Assembly: GCF_025971955.1 (NCBI RefSeq)
Contig: NZ_JAPDMX010000023.1
Span: forward strand, 1 to 64,000
Reading direction: 5' to 3'
DNA length: 64,000 nucleotides
DNA from: Shewanella subflava
GTDB lineage: Bacteria > Pseudomonadota > Gammaproteobacteria > Enterobacterales > Shewanellaceae
The position numbers were made by a program, and so were the translations under genes. The notes below the pieces were generated by a model that did no database searches, had not been told where the DNA came from, and saw only the letters and a list, made by a program, of their open reading frames with translations. This document shows, piece after piece, positions 1 to 8,354 of this stretch (the stretch's first letter is position 1; every line of letters begins with the position of its first letter).

Positions 1-32
1 TCTCTGTTGCAGGCCTTTATACATCAACCAGT

Positions 33-50
33 AGATCGGTCAACCGATCT
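33..50. repeat. Perfect 8-bp inverted repeat upstream of nlpI
   Basis: AGATCGGT at 33-40 and ACCGATCT at 43-50 are perfect inverted repeats with a 2-base loop. It has no T-run directly after it, so it may be an operator or part of a 3' end structure of a gene lying left of the window. Its role is not known. Confidence 0.4.
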
Positions 51-76
51 AAAAAGTGCTTATCTGATCGGCATTA

Positions 77-107
77 GGCCATTTGGTCTCCTTTTTTTAT
101 TTTTTTT
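77..107 (+). terminator. Weak terminator-like structure before nlpI
   Basis: A short stem (GGCC at 77-80 with GGTC at 85-88, one G-T pair) is followed by an almost unbroken T tract at 92-107. This looks like the end of a transcript entering from the left; in Shewanella the gene upstream of nlpI is usually pnp, but that gene is not in the window. The stem is short, so the call rests mainly on the T tract. Confidence 0.35.
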
Positions 108-191
108 CAAATTTAGCGAATAGCAAATAGCACTAATTCCGCTAGGTTGCTATGATGCTGATTACTGTTGAACCTGATTAGAGTAAAGTGG

Positions 192-1088
192 ATGAAATTT
201 AAATTACGCACCACGTTTGTAGCCATTATGGCAGGTGCTAGCTTGTTGCTTTCAGGCTGTGCAGCAACATCGGGTTCAAATGATGCTGCTTCTGGGCAAA
301 TGGTTGTTGCCCCTGTCATGCCAGATTATAAACTTGAAGTGACATTGGCCAAATTAAATGAAATTTTGGCTACAATGGAGCTGACAGATGAGCAACGAGC
401 ACGATTTCATTATGATCGTGGTGTCATTTACGATAGCGTGGGGCTGCGTTTATTAGGTCGAATTGACTTTCATCAAGCGTTAAAGTTACAGCCTGATCTT
501 GCCGATGCTTATAATTTTCTTGGTATTTATTATACTCAAGAAGGCGAGTTTGAAAGCGCATACGAAGCATTCGATGGTGTATTAGAACTGGCACCAGAAT
601 ACGATTACGCTTTTTTAAACCGAGGTATTGCTTTGTACTACGGTGAGCGCTATGAATTAGCTGTTCAAGATATGCAAGATTTCTATGCGCGCGATCCATC
701 GGATGGTTATCGTGCGTTATGGCTTTATTTGATGTCATCACAAGTCAATACCGAAGCGGCTTTAACGGCATTAGTTAATCAGCGTACGCAACTGGCAGAC
801 AAATCTTGGTCAAGTGTCTTAGTTGATTACTATCTTGGTAAGTTGTCTAAACAACAGGTATTTTCTGCTGCTAAAGTGGAATTACGTGATGCTAAAGAAT
901 ATGCAGAACGTTTATGTGAAGCTTATTTTTACTTAGGTAAACGCGCTGAACAACTTGGACAGTATCAAGATGCTGCTAATTACTATCGTTTAACTTTAGC
1001 TACCAATATTTATGATTTTGTTGAGCATCGTTATGCTCGTATTGAATTAGCAAAAGTTAAGCAAGTCATTGAGCAATCAACACCCTAA
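192..1088 (+). CDS. nlpI: Outer-membrane lipoprotein NlpI, TPR protein
   Basis: This is a 298-residue lipoprotein with a signal peptide and a lipobox ending at Cys23 (LLLSGC). I chose the ATG at 192 because it puts a normal lysine/arginine-rich n-region before the hydrophobic core; an in-frame ATG at 168 would add eight residues before it. The mature part contains tandem TPR helices, clearest around residues 75-170 (repeats such as ADAYNFLGIYYTQEGEFESA). NlpI in E. coli is an outer-membrane adaptor that dimerises through TPRs and brings peptidoglycan hydrolases such as MepS to the protease Prc. The length is close to the E. coli protein (294). The product assignment is by family recognition; the adaptor role is inferred from E. 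coli. Confidence 0.9.
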   Translation: MKFKLRTTFVAIMAGASLLLSGCAATSGSNDAASGQMVVAPVMPDYKLEVTLAKLNEILATMELTDEQRARFHYDRGVIYDSVGLRLLGRIDFHQALKLQPDLADAYNFLGIYYTQEGEFESAYEAFDGVLELAPEYDYAFLNRGIALYYGERYELAVQDMQDFYARDPSDGYRALWLYLMSSQVNTEAALTALVNQRTQLADKSWSSVLVDYYLGKLSKQQVFSAAKVELRDAKEYAERLCEAYFYLGKRAEQLGQYQDAANYYRLTLATNIYDFVEHRYARIELAKVKQVIEQSTP

Positions 1089-1117
1089 TAAGGTATTTTA
1101 CTATTCATCTAAGTGTA

Positions 1118-1450
1118 ATGGTTTTTCACAATCAAAATCCTGTCGATGATACGTCAGCGGGATTTATGTCGCGAATTCAGCCATTACACGCCATCTTTAT
1201 TAATGGGATGTCCTTGATTCTCATTGTTATTGAGGAGTTAGCTATCAATGACGGTAAAATATTTACCGATCCTATAACCGCTGTCATAGCTTGTAGGATG
1301 CAAGAGAACGATCCACTAGAACATTGGGTGCTCTTGGTCAAATTAGTCAGTGTAGAATAACTCAAAGCTAAAAACTGGCTCCCGCCTATCTCCGAGTTGA
1401 TTAAACTGCTTGATATCAAGGGTATGCCAATCTAACTCACCATTCGAGTT
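1118..1450 (+). pseudogene. Decayed ISAs1-family transposase fragment
   Basis: An open frame of 80 codons begins at 1118 and stops at 1360. Parts of it match the ISAs1 (H-repeat associated) transposase family as I know it: a PVDDT-x5-MSRIQP stretch, and EELAINDGK, which corresponds to the family's VIAIDGKT block. The expected next block, ISELIKLLDIKG, is present at about 1390-1425 after the stop. Blocks between these are missing or out of frame, and the N-terminal third and C-terminal half of a normal transposase (about 370 residues) are absent. No inverted ends or target duplication were found. It is a dead remnant, not a gene. Confidence 0.6.
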
Positions 1451-1673
1451 TTATGTATAAACTTAATGATCATTTTTCATTTTCTCAAAACAATATTGAC
1501 TAGGGCGTGCTAATCTTTGTTTTATAGAGTTTACATTAATGTTGATTTTATTTAGCATTGACGAATTATTACCTTGCAATTTTAATTTGTTGTTTTTTCA
1601 GTTTAAATATGCTGTCTCGTCATTGTAAATGCAGTAGCTAATCGTAAGTAGTTTGTTTTACTGAAGGCCTTTT
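1451..1673. other. Non-coding, AT-rich leader of the OMP gene
   Basis: No open frame or structural RNA is visible. The stretch is AT-rich and should hold the promoter for the gene at 1674. A TTGACT at 1496-1501 is the only good -35-like hexamer, but no well spaced -10 follows it. GAAGG at 1662-1666 is a plausible ribosome binding site for the ATG at 1674. Confidence 0.4.
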
Positions 1674-2552
1674 ATGTACAGAATTTATCTATCAGCCATC
1701 CTTTTGGTCATTCCTAGTCTTTCATTTGCGACAGAAATTGCAGATAAACCTAATTTAGATGAAATAGAAGTTCCCAAAAAATATGAAAAAACTTTTCCGA
1801 TTTGGGCCCAAGAAGCCATTGATTTAGGTTATGAATTACCCAATCCATATGGAATAGGTATTACCTATATGTCTATGGAACAGCCATTATTTGTTGATAA
1901 TGTCAGTTTTTCAGGACTAGGTGAAACCATAGATGATCGCGTCACTATTAAAGGTAACGAAGCTTATCAAGATTCCAAAACAGTTACTTTGCGAGCAGAT
2001 TTGTGGGTGCTGCCATTTTTTAATGTTTATGGCATTTTAGGTAAGACCAAAGGAAGTAGCATTGCTAACGTCAGAGTGGAAGTTGATATTTTACCTCCAT
2101 TTAAGCCAATTGAGTCTGACCCTTTTGATTTTGAATTAAACTTCGAAGGTCTAACCTATGGTATAGGTACCACTATTGCTGGCGGGGTTGGTGACTGGTT
2201 TGCGTTAATTGATATTAATTATACTAAAACTGATTTAGATATTTTAGATGGCGAAATTAGCTCGTTAGTACTTGCCCCCCGTGTAGGTTATCAATTTAAG
2301 ATTTATGATCGTAACACTCAGGTATGGATTGGTGGTATGTACCAAGATGTAGATCAGAGTTTTGCTGGGTATTTGGTGGATATTGGCATTCCAATCTCAG
2401 GGGCCAAGTTTCAGGTTGATCAACATTTAGCTGAAAAATGGAATGGCGTTTTTGGCGGACAAATGACGATTGGCAATGGATTTGATCTATTGCTTGAAGC
2501 TGGTTTTGGTACGCGTACTAGTTTTATGGCGGGTGTCGGTTACAGATTTTGA
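1674..2552 (+). CDS. Predicted beta-barrel outer-membrane protein
   Basis: I do not recognise the family of this 292-residue protein. It has a signal peptide cleaved probably after SFA at residue 19, then a mature part with alternating hydrophobic/polar stretches and many glycine-aromatic turns. It ends in GVGYRF, a terminal phenylalanine of the kind recognised by the BAM complex. A central segment (residues 105-230) looks like paired strands. The stop lies 4 bases before the start of the lipoprotein hydrolase, which itself overlaps the DUF4056-type gene, so the three are very probably one transcript. An outer-membrane channel or structural barrel working with the two lipoproteins is an inference from this arrangement only. 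Confidence 0.6.
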   Translation: MYRIYLSAILLVIPSLSFATEIADKPNLDEIEVPKKYEKTFPIWAQEAIDLGYELPNPYGIGITYMSMEQPLFVDNVSFSGLGETIDDRVTIKGNEAYQDSKTVTLRADLWVLPFFNVYGILGKTKGSSIANVRVEVDILPPFKPIESDPFDFELNFEGLTYGIGTTIAGGVGDWFALIDINYTKTDLDILDGEISSLVLAPRVGYQFKIYDRNTQVWIGGMYQDVDQSFAGYLVDIGIPISGAKFQVDQHLAEKWNGVFGGQMTIGNGFDLLLEAGFGTRTSFMAGVGYRF

Positions 2553-2556
2553 TAAA

Positions 2557-3471
2557 ATGAAATTCATTGTAGTCAGTTTATTATTTTTATTAACCAGTGG
2601 CTGCAGCATAGTTGATGTTGTTGATCACCATCAAAAAAATAATGTTGTTAATGCAGGTTTTGAACGCCATCAAATAGAGTTAAATGAGGGCGGTGAACTC
2701 CATTATTGGCAAGGGGGAAACCCATCTGCTCCAGCCATTTTACTGCTTCATGGCTTTGGTGGAACAGGGATCACCAGCTGGTATGAAATCATGCGTGATT
2801 TGGTTCTGGATTATCATGTTATCGTGCCTGATTTATTATGGTTTGGTGACTCTTTTAGTCATGCGCCAGCCACAATAAAGACTGAAACCGAAGCCATACA
2901 ACAATTAATTGACTTTTTAGCTCTTCAAAAAGTGAATGTAGTGGGGATTTCTTTTGGCGGTTTTGTCACCTTTGATTTAATGGTACACGAGCCTAAGGTT
3001 GATAAAGTTGTAATGTTAGCAAGTCCTGGCGTTTTTTTCTCTGATGTCGACTTACAAGCAATGACTCAGCGCTTTGGTGCTGAAAAACCTCAAGACGTTT
3101 TTGTTCCTAAAAATGGTGTACAAGTCCGTTTATTACTCGAAAATACATTTGTCGACTACCCTTGGATGCCAAGTTTCATTGATGAAGACGTCTATGAGTA
3201 TTATTTTGCTGACTTCCTTGCTGAGAAAGAGTCGCTTATCACTACTTTACCTGCATATCGTGATGTACTCGCCTCTGAAATTATTTTTGATTCATTACCC
3301 CCAACATTACTTATTTGGGGGGAGAATGATAACGTTTTTCCTATACAAAATGGTCAATACTTTGCGGATTATCTAAATGCACCTATCATTATTATTCCCA
3401 ATGGTGCTCACGGGCTAAGTAATGATTTTCCACAGCAAATTACACAAGAAATCAGGTCTTTTATTCAATGA
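2557..3471 (+). CDS. Lipoprotein alpha/beta hydrolase
   Basis: This 304-residue protein starts at the ATG at 2557, which gives a signal peptide and lipobox LLTSGC (Cys16). The longer frame from 2470 would run inside the upstream gene and spoil the signal. The rest is an alpha/beta-hydrolase fold: oxyanion HGFGG at residues 65-69, nucleophile elbow GISFGG (Ser132), acid in WGENDNVFP (Asp258) and histidine in NGAHG (His285). All three catalytic residues are present, so it should be an active esterase, lipase or peptidase of unknown substrate. With aspartate next to neither +2 nor a strong Lol avoidance signal (the residue after Cys is Ser), it is expected to be sorted to the outer membrane. Confidence 0.75.
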   Translation: MKFIVVSLLFLLTSGCSIVDVVDHHQKNNVVNAGFERHQIELNEGGELHYWQGGNPSAPAILLLHGFGGTGITSWYEIMRDLVLDYHVIVPDLLWFGDSFSHAPATIKTETEAIQQLIDFLALQKVNVVGISFGGFVTFDLMVHEPKVDKVVMLASPGVFFSDVDLQAMTQRFGAEKPQDVFVPKNGVQVRLLLENTFVDYPWMPSFIDEDVYEYYFADFLAEKESLITTLPAYRDVLASEIIFDSLPPTLLIWGENDNVFPIQNGQYFADYLNAPIIIIPNGAHGLSNDFPQQITQEIRSFIQ

Positions 3472-4835
3472 AACACATATCAACGCCTTTTTTAACATTG
3501 GCCTTTTTTTTTCTTTTATCCATAGCGTTAAGTGCCTGTTCCAGCAATGAATGGGAAATTCAAGCTGTTCCAACAGATGTGGCTGTTGTTGCTGCCTTAG
3601 ATGATTTTCCTGATCAAGCTTTGGTTCGAGACATTTTGGTTCCAGAGGAGTCACAATTACTTTTACCCCAAAGTGTTAGACCTTGTTGCGCGTTTGGGTT
3701 TGATCAAAAAGTGGCTTTAGGCTCGCTACCTATTCCATTTTTTCGTCTTGCCAATACCGTAGAACTTGATGATATTGGTGCTCATGCTTTTGATGCAGGT
3801 ATTTTTAGTTATCAAAAGTCAGCACCGGACAGTGGTAAAAGTTCTGAACATAACGGCATGCTGTATACCCTGAAAGGGGGATTTATCGACTTAGCGCATG
3901 TTAGGGATACCGCTGATAATACCGTTGCTTTATTTTATCAAATTAAACCTAAGCTGGGGCAGGCTCAATCTATAAGTTTACCTTTTGAAATTGGTCATAG
4001 AACCATTGAGATTTCTGCGTTTGAGGTTGATCACTTGTCTGCGGGTCAACGTTGGGAATTAGCGGCAGCGTTAGCCGCTCGTTTAGCCTTTAGTATGGCA
4101 GAAGCACATGAAATATCTCAGTGGCATGGTTATCGCAGTTTTGCGCCATGGACAGAAGCGGTATCGGCTTATTCACTCGAAGATTTATATTCTAATATGC
4201 TGGGAGCAAAAATAGCGTTAGCTATTATAACTAATAATTTAGCGTTAAATCGTCAACAATATAATTATCACATGACAGCTTGGCTACACGGAACTTTATC
4301 ATGGCTTCAGCCCTTGTCTACTGAGCAAACTAATGCATTTTTTAGTGCCGTGGACCGTGATTGGTGGAATTCAGATGAACCTTTACCCCATAAATTTGTT
4401 GTACTAAAACGTCACTACAAATTAGGCATGCAGCAAGCACCATTTCTGGTCAGTCAAGCTCAAGCACAAAGCAGTGGGCTTTGGGATAAGCTGGCTAAGT
4501 TTTTTGAAAAGCCGATTGAACCACAACACTTATCTTTAACTGGGGAAATGTTTGGTATCAATTTTGATGAAGTGGCAATCCAACATGTTACTGTTGATGA
4601 AGCCTTTCGCGCTTCATTTGAACATATCCCTGCACATTTATGGGTAAATGGATTTTCACATACCCAATTTGTTGAGATTGCTAAATATGATGCTGTTGTG
4701 GACTATGGATTATTACAGGAATATTTATCAGAAAATACACGATTAACCCACCAAGCTTTACCACCTGATGAAATAGCGGCAGAGCATCAAAAAGAGGTAT
4801 ATCAGCCAATAAATCAATCCATTTTAAATGAATAA
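3468..4835 (+). CDS. Lipoprotein with DUF4056-type domain
   Basis: This 455-residue protein has a lipoprotein signal ending LSAC (Cys24) followed by two serines, so outer-membrane sorting is expected. Residues about 65-160 carry the block RPCCAFG with SEHNG and GGFIDLAHVRD, which I associate with the DUF4056 family of bacterial envelope proteins of unknown function. The two adjacent cysteines, His and the ID-x2-HVRD motif could form a metal or catalytic site, but this is a guess. Its ATG overlaps the stop of the hydrolase gene by four bases (ATGA), so translation is coupled. No further domains were recognised in the C-terminal 200 residues. Confidence 0.65.
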   Translation: MKHISTPFLTLAFFFLLSIALSACSSNEWEIQAVPTDVAVVAALDDFPDQALVRDILVPEESQLLLPQSVRPCCAFGFDQKVALGSLPIPFFRLANTVELDDIGAHAFDAGIFSYQKSAPDSGKSSEHNGMLYTLKGGFIDLAHVRDTADNTVALFYQIKPKLGQAQSISLPFEIGHRTIEISAFEVDHLSAGQRWELAAALAARLAFSMAEAHEISQWHGYRSFAPWTEAVSAYSLEDLYSNMLGAKIALAIITNNLALNRQQYNYHMTAWLHGTLSWLQPLSTEQTNAFFSAVDRDWWNSDEPLPHKFVVLKRHYKLGMQQAPFLVSQAQAQSSGLWDKLAKFFEKPIEPQHLSLTGEMFGINFDEVAIQHVTVDEAFRASFEHIPAHLWVNGFSHTQFVEIAKYDAVVDYGLLQEYLSENTRLTHQALPPDEIAAEHQKEVYQPINQSILNE

Positions 4836-4857
4836 AATACAAAGTGTCATAAGCTTG

Positions 4858-5532
4858 ATTTTTACAGGTATACCCACCTTTTTTCATATTTCCAGTAATG
4901 GCGACTGGATAAGCTGCTGATAAGGTCCATTTACAAGCTGCAAGCTAGCAATTGACAGATTTGGATTCAGTGAAGCTAATCGGCCTCATATAACAACATC
5001 CAATAGCCTTGAATATTCTCATGGGGGGGGAGAAGCATTTTTAATGTTAAACCTTTTCAAATTACCCACGTTTCTACTATGTATTTCTTGCCTAAGTTTT
5101 CTAGAGGATTCGATTTCACTAATGTAAATGACTACCAATTTGATACTGTTTCAACTGATATCTATGTTGATTGATTCGCTGAAAGTGCCAGAAATCGCAG
5201 ATCATTTTAGTAATCAGTCGTGGTACCCATGAACATCTGCGAACACCCCGTAAAAGAGTCATCGGTGAGTTTGAGGTTGCATTATATCGAGCAGCATTTA
5301 GCTAGTCGCTCCACCTTGGCTTATCGGGTAAATGCAAGGCGTAGAGAGAGATAGTTTCTAACCTGTTTTTTGATAAGTTACTGCCCTATATCGCTATTGG
5401 CTATCGTTTAAAGGTTAAACCCACAGACAATATACATTTAAATTTAGCTTTGGGAGAGGGATACAGTTTAATATTAATCAAACTTTTTATCCGCCCTAAA
5501 AATGAGCCGTCTGCTTTATTTGTTTTGTTATA
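4858..5532 (+). pseudogene. Decayed gene, unrecognised, possibly a beta-barrel protein
   Basis: No intact gene lies between the DUF4056-type lipoprotein and prfC, but protein-like frames on the + strand run on from one another. One frame at about 4931-5040 contains NSLEYSHGGGEAF. A second at 5031-5171 contains FLPKFSRGFDFTNVNDYQFD and is broken by a TGA at 5172-5174. A third at about 5277-5353 contains YIEQHLASRS-TLAYRVNA. A fourth at 5345-5532 reads DKLLPYIAIGYRLKVKPTDN and closes with a normal TAA. The alternating pattern resembles outer-membrane strands, and the last segment is reminiscent of the C-terminal strands of Omp85-type barrels. The family is not settled. Confidence 0.5.
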
Positions 5533-5730
5533 ACTCCCGTGGCTATTTATAAAATATGATTGAATAGCGATTTTATCCCAACGATTCTACAAGCATTGAT
5601 TGTTTATAAAGCTTAGATAAGCGAAAATAGCGACCAATTACGATTAACATAACGGATTTGTTTCCCGAGCCGCAACACAGCGCTTGTAAGTGGATCTGTA
5701 TATCCGTGTATTAACTAAAAGAATTTATTG

Positions 5731-7320
5731 ATGCTAACCCAAAATTTTCTAGATGAAATCGATTGTCGCAGAACCTTTGCTATTATCTCGCACCCTGATG
5801 CGGGTAAAACTACCATTACTGAAAAAGTATTGTTATTTGGGCAGGCAATTCAAACCGCCGGAACGGTTAAAGGTCGTGGGTCTAAACAGCATGCTAAATC
5901 TGACTGGATGGAAATGGAAAAGGATCGTGGTATTTCTATTACCACATCAGTCATGCAGTTCCCTTACCGCGAATGCTTGGTCAATCTACTTGATACCCCA
6001 GGTCATGAAGATTTTTCTGAAGATACCTACCGTACACTCACGGCTGTGGACTCATGTTTGATGGTTATCGATGCCGCAAAAGGTGTTGAAGACCGGACAC
6101 GTAAATTAATGGAAGTAACCCGTTTACGTGATACCCCCATTATCACCTTTATGAATAAATGTGACCGTGATATTCGCGATCCCATGGACGTGATGGATGA
6201 AGTTGAAAACGAACTTCAAATTGCCTGTGCGCCGATCACTTGGCCCATAGGCTGCGGTAAATCATTCAAAGGTGTTTATCACATTCACCGCGAAGAGGCG
6301 ATTTTGTACCAAAGTGGTCTAGGTCATACAATCCAAGAAGTCCGTATTGTTAAGGGGATCGATAACCCAGAACTTGATAAAGCCATTGGTAGCGAATTAG
6401 CTGAGCAATTGCGTGAAGAGCTGGAGTTGGTAGTGGGTGCTTCACATGAATTTGATCTTGATGCATTTTTAAAAGGCGAGCTATCACCAGTGTATTTTGG
6501 TACTGCATTAGGTAACTTTGGTGTTGACCATATGCTAGATGGCCTTGTCCAATGGGCGCCAAAGCCACAACCTCGAAATACCGATGTGCGTGAAGTTACG
6601 GCGAAAGATGCTAATTTTTCTGGTTTTATCTTTAAAATTCAAGCAAACATGGATCCCAAGCATAGAGACCGTGTTGCATTTATGCGTGTGGTATCTGGTA
6701 AATACGAGAAAGGCATGAAAATGCATCATGTGCGTATTGGTAAAGATGTACGTATTTCTGATGCCTTGACCTTTGTGGCAGGTGATCGTGAGCAGGTTGA
6801 AGAGGCATATCCAGGTGATATCATCGGTTTGCATAACCACGGTACCATTCAAATAGGTGATACGTTTACCCAAGGTGAATCGCTTAAATTTACCGGTATT
6901 CCTAACTTTGCCCCAGAAATGTTCCGCCGCATTCGCTTAAAAGATCCTTTGAAGCAAAAGCAATTACTGAAAGGTTTGGTTCAGCTTGCTGAAGAAGGCG
7001 CGGTGCAGGTATTCAGGCCGTTAGACTCTAACGACCTCATTGTCGGCGCTGTTGGTGTACTGCAGTTTGAAGTGGTTGTTGGCCGTTTAAAGAGTGAATA
7101 CAACGTTGAAGCTATTTATGAAGGTATTAGTGTGTCAACGGCTCGTTGGGTATATTGTAAGGATGAGCGCAAGTTAGAAGAGTTCCGTCGCAAGTGTAGT
7201 TCTAACTTAGCGTTAGATGGTGGCAATAATTTAACTTATATTGCACCGACAATGGTTAACCTTAACCTGTCTAAAGAGCGTTATCCTGATGTTGAGTTTG
7301 CTAAAACCCGCGAAAATTAA
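5731..7320 (+). CDS. prfC: Peptide chain release factor 3 (RF3)
   Basis: RF3 is a translational GTPase that recycles RF1 and RF2 from the ribosome after peptide release. The 529-residue protein matches the E. coli length. G-domain motifs are intact: P-loop SHPDAGKTT (20-28), switch [10 protein letters not shown] (88-95) and NKCD (142-145). The ATG at 5731 was chosen; a TTG directly before it (5728) is also in frame and would add one residue. It is preceded by a non-coding region with a decayed gene, so it has its own promoter, and is followed after about 75 bases by the TatD-type gene. Confidence 0.95.
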   Translation: MLTQNFLDEIDCRRTFAIISHPDAGKTTITEKVLLFGQAIQTAGTVKGRGSKQHAKSDWMEMEKDRGISITTSVMQFPYRECLVNLLDTPGHEDFSEDTYRTLTAVDSCLMVIDAAKGVEDRTRKLMEVTRLRDTPIITFMNKCDRDIRDPMDVMDEVENELQIACAPITWPIGCGKSFKGVYHIHREEAILYQSGLGHTIQEVRIVKGIDNPELDKAIGSELAEQLREELELVVGASHEFDLDAFLKGELSPVYFGTALGNFGVDHMLDGLVQWAPKPQPRNTDVREVTAKDANFSGFIFKIQANMDPKHRDRVAFMRVVSGKYEKGMKMHHVRIGKDVRISDALTFVAGDREQVEEAYPGDIIGLHNHGTIQIGDTFTQGESLKFTGIPNFAPEMFRRIRLKDPLKQKQLLKGLVQLAEEGAVQVFRPLDSNDLIVGAVGVLQFEVVVGRLKSEYNVEAIYEGISVSTARWVYCKDERKLEEFRRKCSSNLALDGGNNLTYIAPTMVNLNLSKERYPDVEFAKTREN

Positions 7321-7394
7321 TACTTTTTCAACTAGGCTTACTTAAACTTTTAAAGGCAGTGAATACTGCCTTTTTTATATCCATTTTTGAGCAG

Positions 7395-8171
7395 ATGATG
7401 AAGCAGACCTTTTTTGACTCCCATGCACATCTAGACTTTGAAGAGTTTGATCATGACCGTGAAGCATTATTCATTAAAATGAAAGCTGAAGGAATTGATA
7501 GGGTACTTATTCCAGGTGTGAGTCCCGAACGATGGTCACGTCAGTTAGAAATCGCCAATCAATATCAATGTTTTTTTGGTTTAGGGATCCACCCTTGGTT
7601 TATACCGCCCGATTTAGATAAAGCGATAATTCATCTCGAAGCGCAAGTTAACCAACATCTTTCAAATCCCTTATTTGTTGCAATCGGAGAATGTGGATTA
7701 GATAAGCTTCGTTCGGACTTTACCGTACAAGTTGAGTTGTGCCATCAACAGCTCCTATTAGCAAAAAAATATCATTTACCCGTGATCTTGCATGCGGTTA
7801 AATGCCATGCGGAATTAATTGCCTTATTGACCAAAACAAAGTTACCCCATGGCGGAGTTATTCATGGCTTTTATGGCAGTGTTGAGATTGCAAAGCAGTA
7901 CCAACTTTTAGGGTTTAAATTAGGAATTGGCGGCTTATTGCTCAATCCGATGGCAAAAAAGTTACATCATGTGGTATCAGAACTGCCATTAGACATGTTC
8001 ATCATCGAGACAGATTCGCCAAGTATGACGCCAATAAATTCACCTGAAAAGCGGAATTCACCGCTTATTTTGCCCGCGATTATCGAAAAAATGGCTTTTT
8101 TGCGTAAAAAATCAACTGTTCTTATATTAGAACAGGTTAATAAAAACACTTTGCAACTATATGAGCTTTAA
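7395..8171 (+). CDS. TatD-family metal-dependent hydrolase (YjjV-like)
   Basis: A 258-residue TatD-type nuclease/hydrolase with the metal-binding pattern of the family: DSHAHLDF near the N-terminus, GECGLD in the middle, conserved histidines in HAV and HGFYG, and ETDSP near the C-terminus. I start it at the ATG at 7395; the next codon is also ATG and the upstream part of the longer frame overlaps a run that looks non-coding. E. coli YjjV is encoded close to prfC, which supports this sub-family. TatD proteins are 3'-5' exonucleases or DNA/D-aminoacyl hydrolases; the substrate of this one is not known. Confidence 0.8.
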   Translation: MMKQTFFDSHAHLDFEEFDHDREALFIKMKAEGIDRVLIPGVSPERWSRQLEIANQYQCFFGLGIHPWFIPPDLDKAIIHLEAQVNQHLSNPLFVAIGECGLDKLRSDFTVQVELCHQQLLLAKKYHLPVILHAVKCHAELIALLTKTKLPHGGVIHGFYGSVEIAKQYQLLGFKLGIGGLLLNPMAKKLHHVVSELPLDMFIIETDSPSMTPINSPEKRNSPLILPAIIEKMAFLRKKSTVLILEQVNKNTLQLYEL

Positions 8172-8278
8172 TTGTTTTTTTTAAAACGATCTCTATTTTG
8201 TAAAGTTATCTCGCGTAAATATATGAAACTAAACTCTAAAAGTTTGATCAAAACGACGCTTTTCCTCAAATGCTCGGT

Positions 8279-8284
8279 TATAAT
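8279..8284 (+). promoter_or_regulatory. Possible nupC -10 box
   Basis: TATAAT matches the consensus exactly and lies 70 bases before the nupC start. No convincing -35 hexamer stands 16-18 bases upstream, so an activator such as CRP could be needed. An activator site was not identified. Confidence 0.3.
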
Positions 8285-8354
8285 CTGTCTCGGAAATAAG
8301 GTGAGTTAACAAGATTAATAAGAACTGTTAACAATTAAATAAGGGTGATGTTTA

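Noticed and set aside
424..741. A 105-codon minus-strand frame inside nlpI
   Set aside because: It lies entirely within nlpI and has no protein-like features of its own.
1177..1419. An 80-codon minus-strand frame opposite the transposase remnant
   Set aside because: The plus strand shows transposase blocks, and the minus frame has no match that I recognise.
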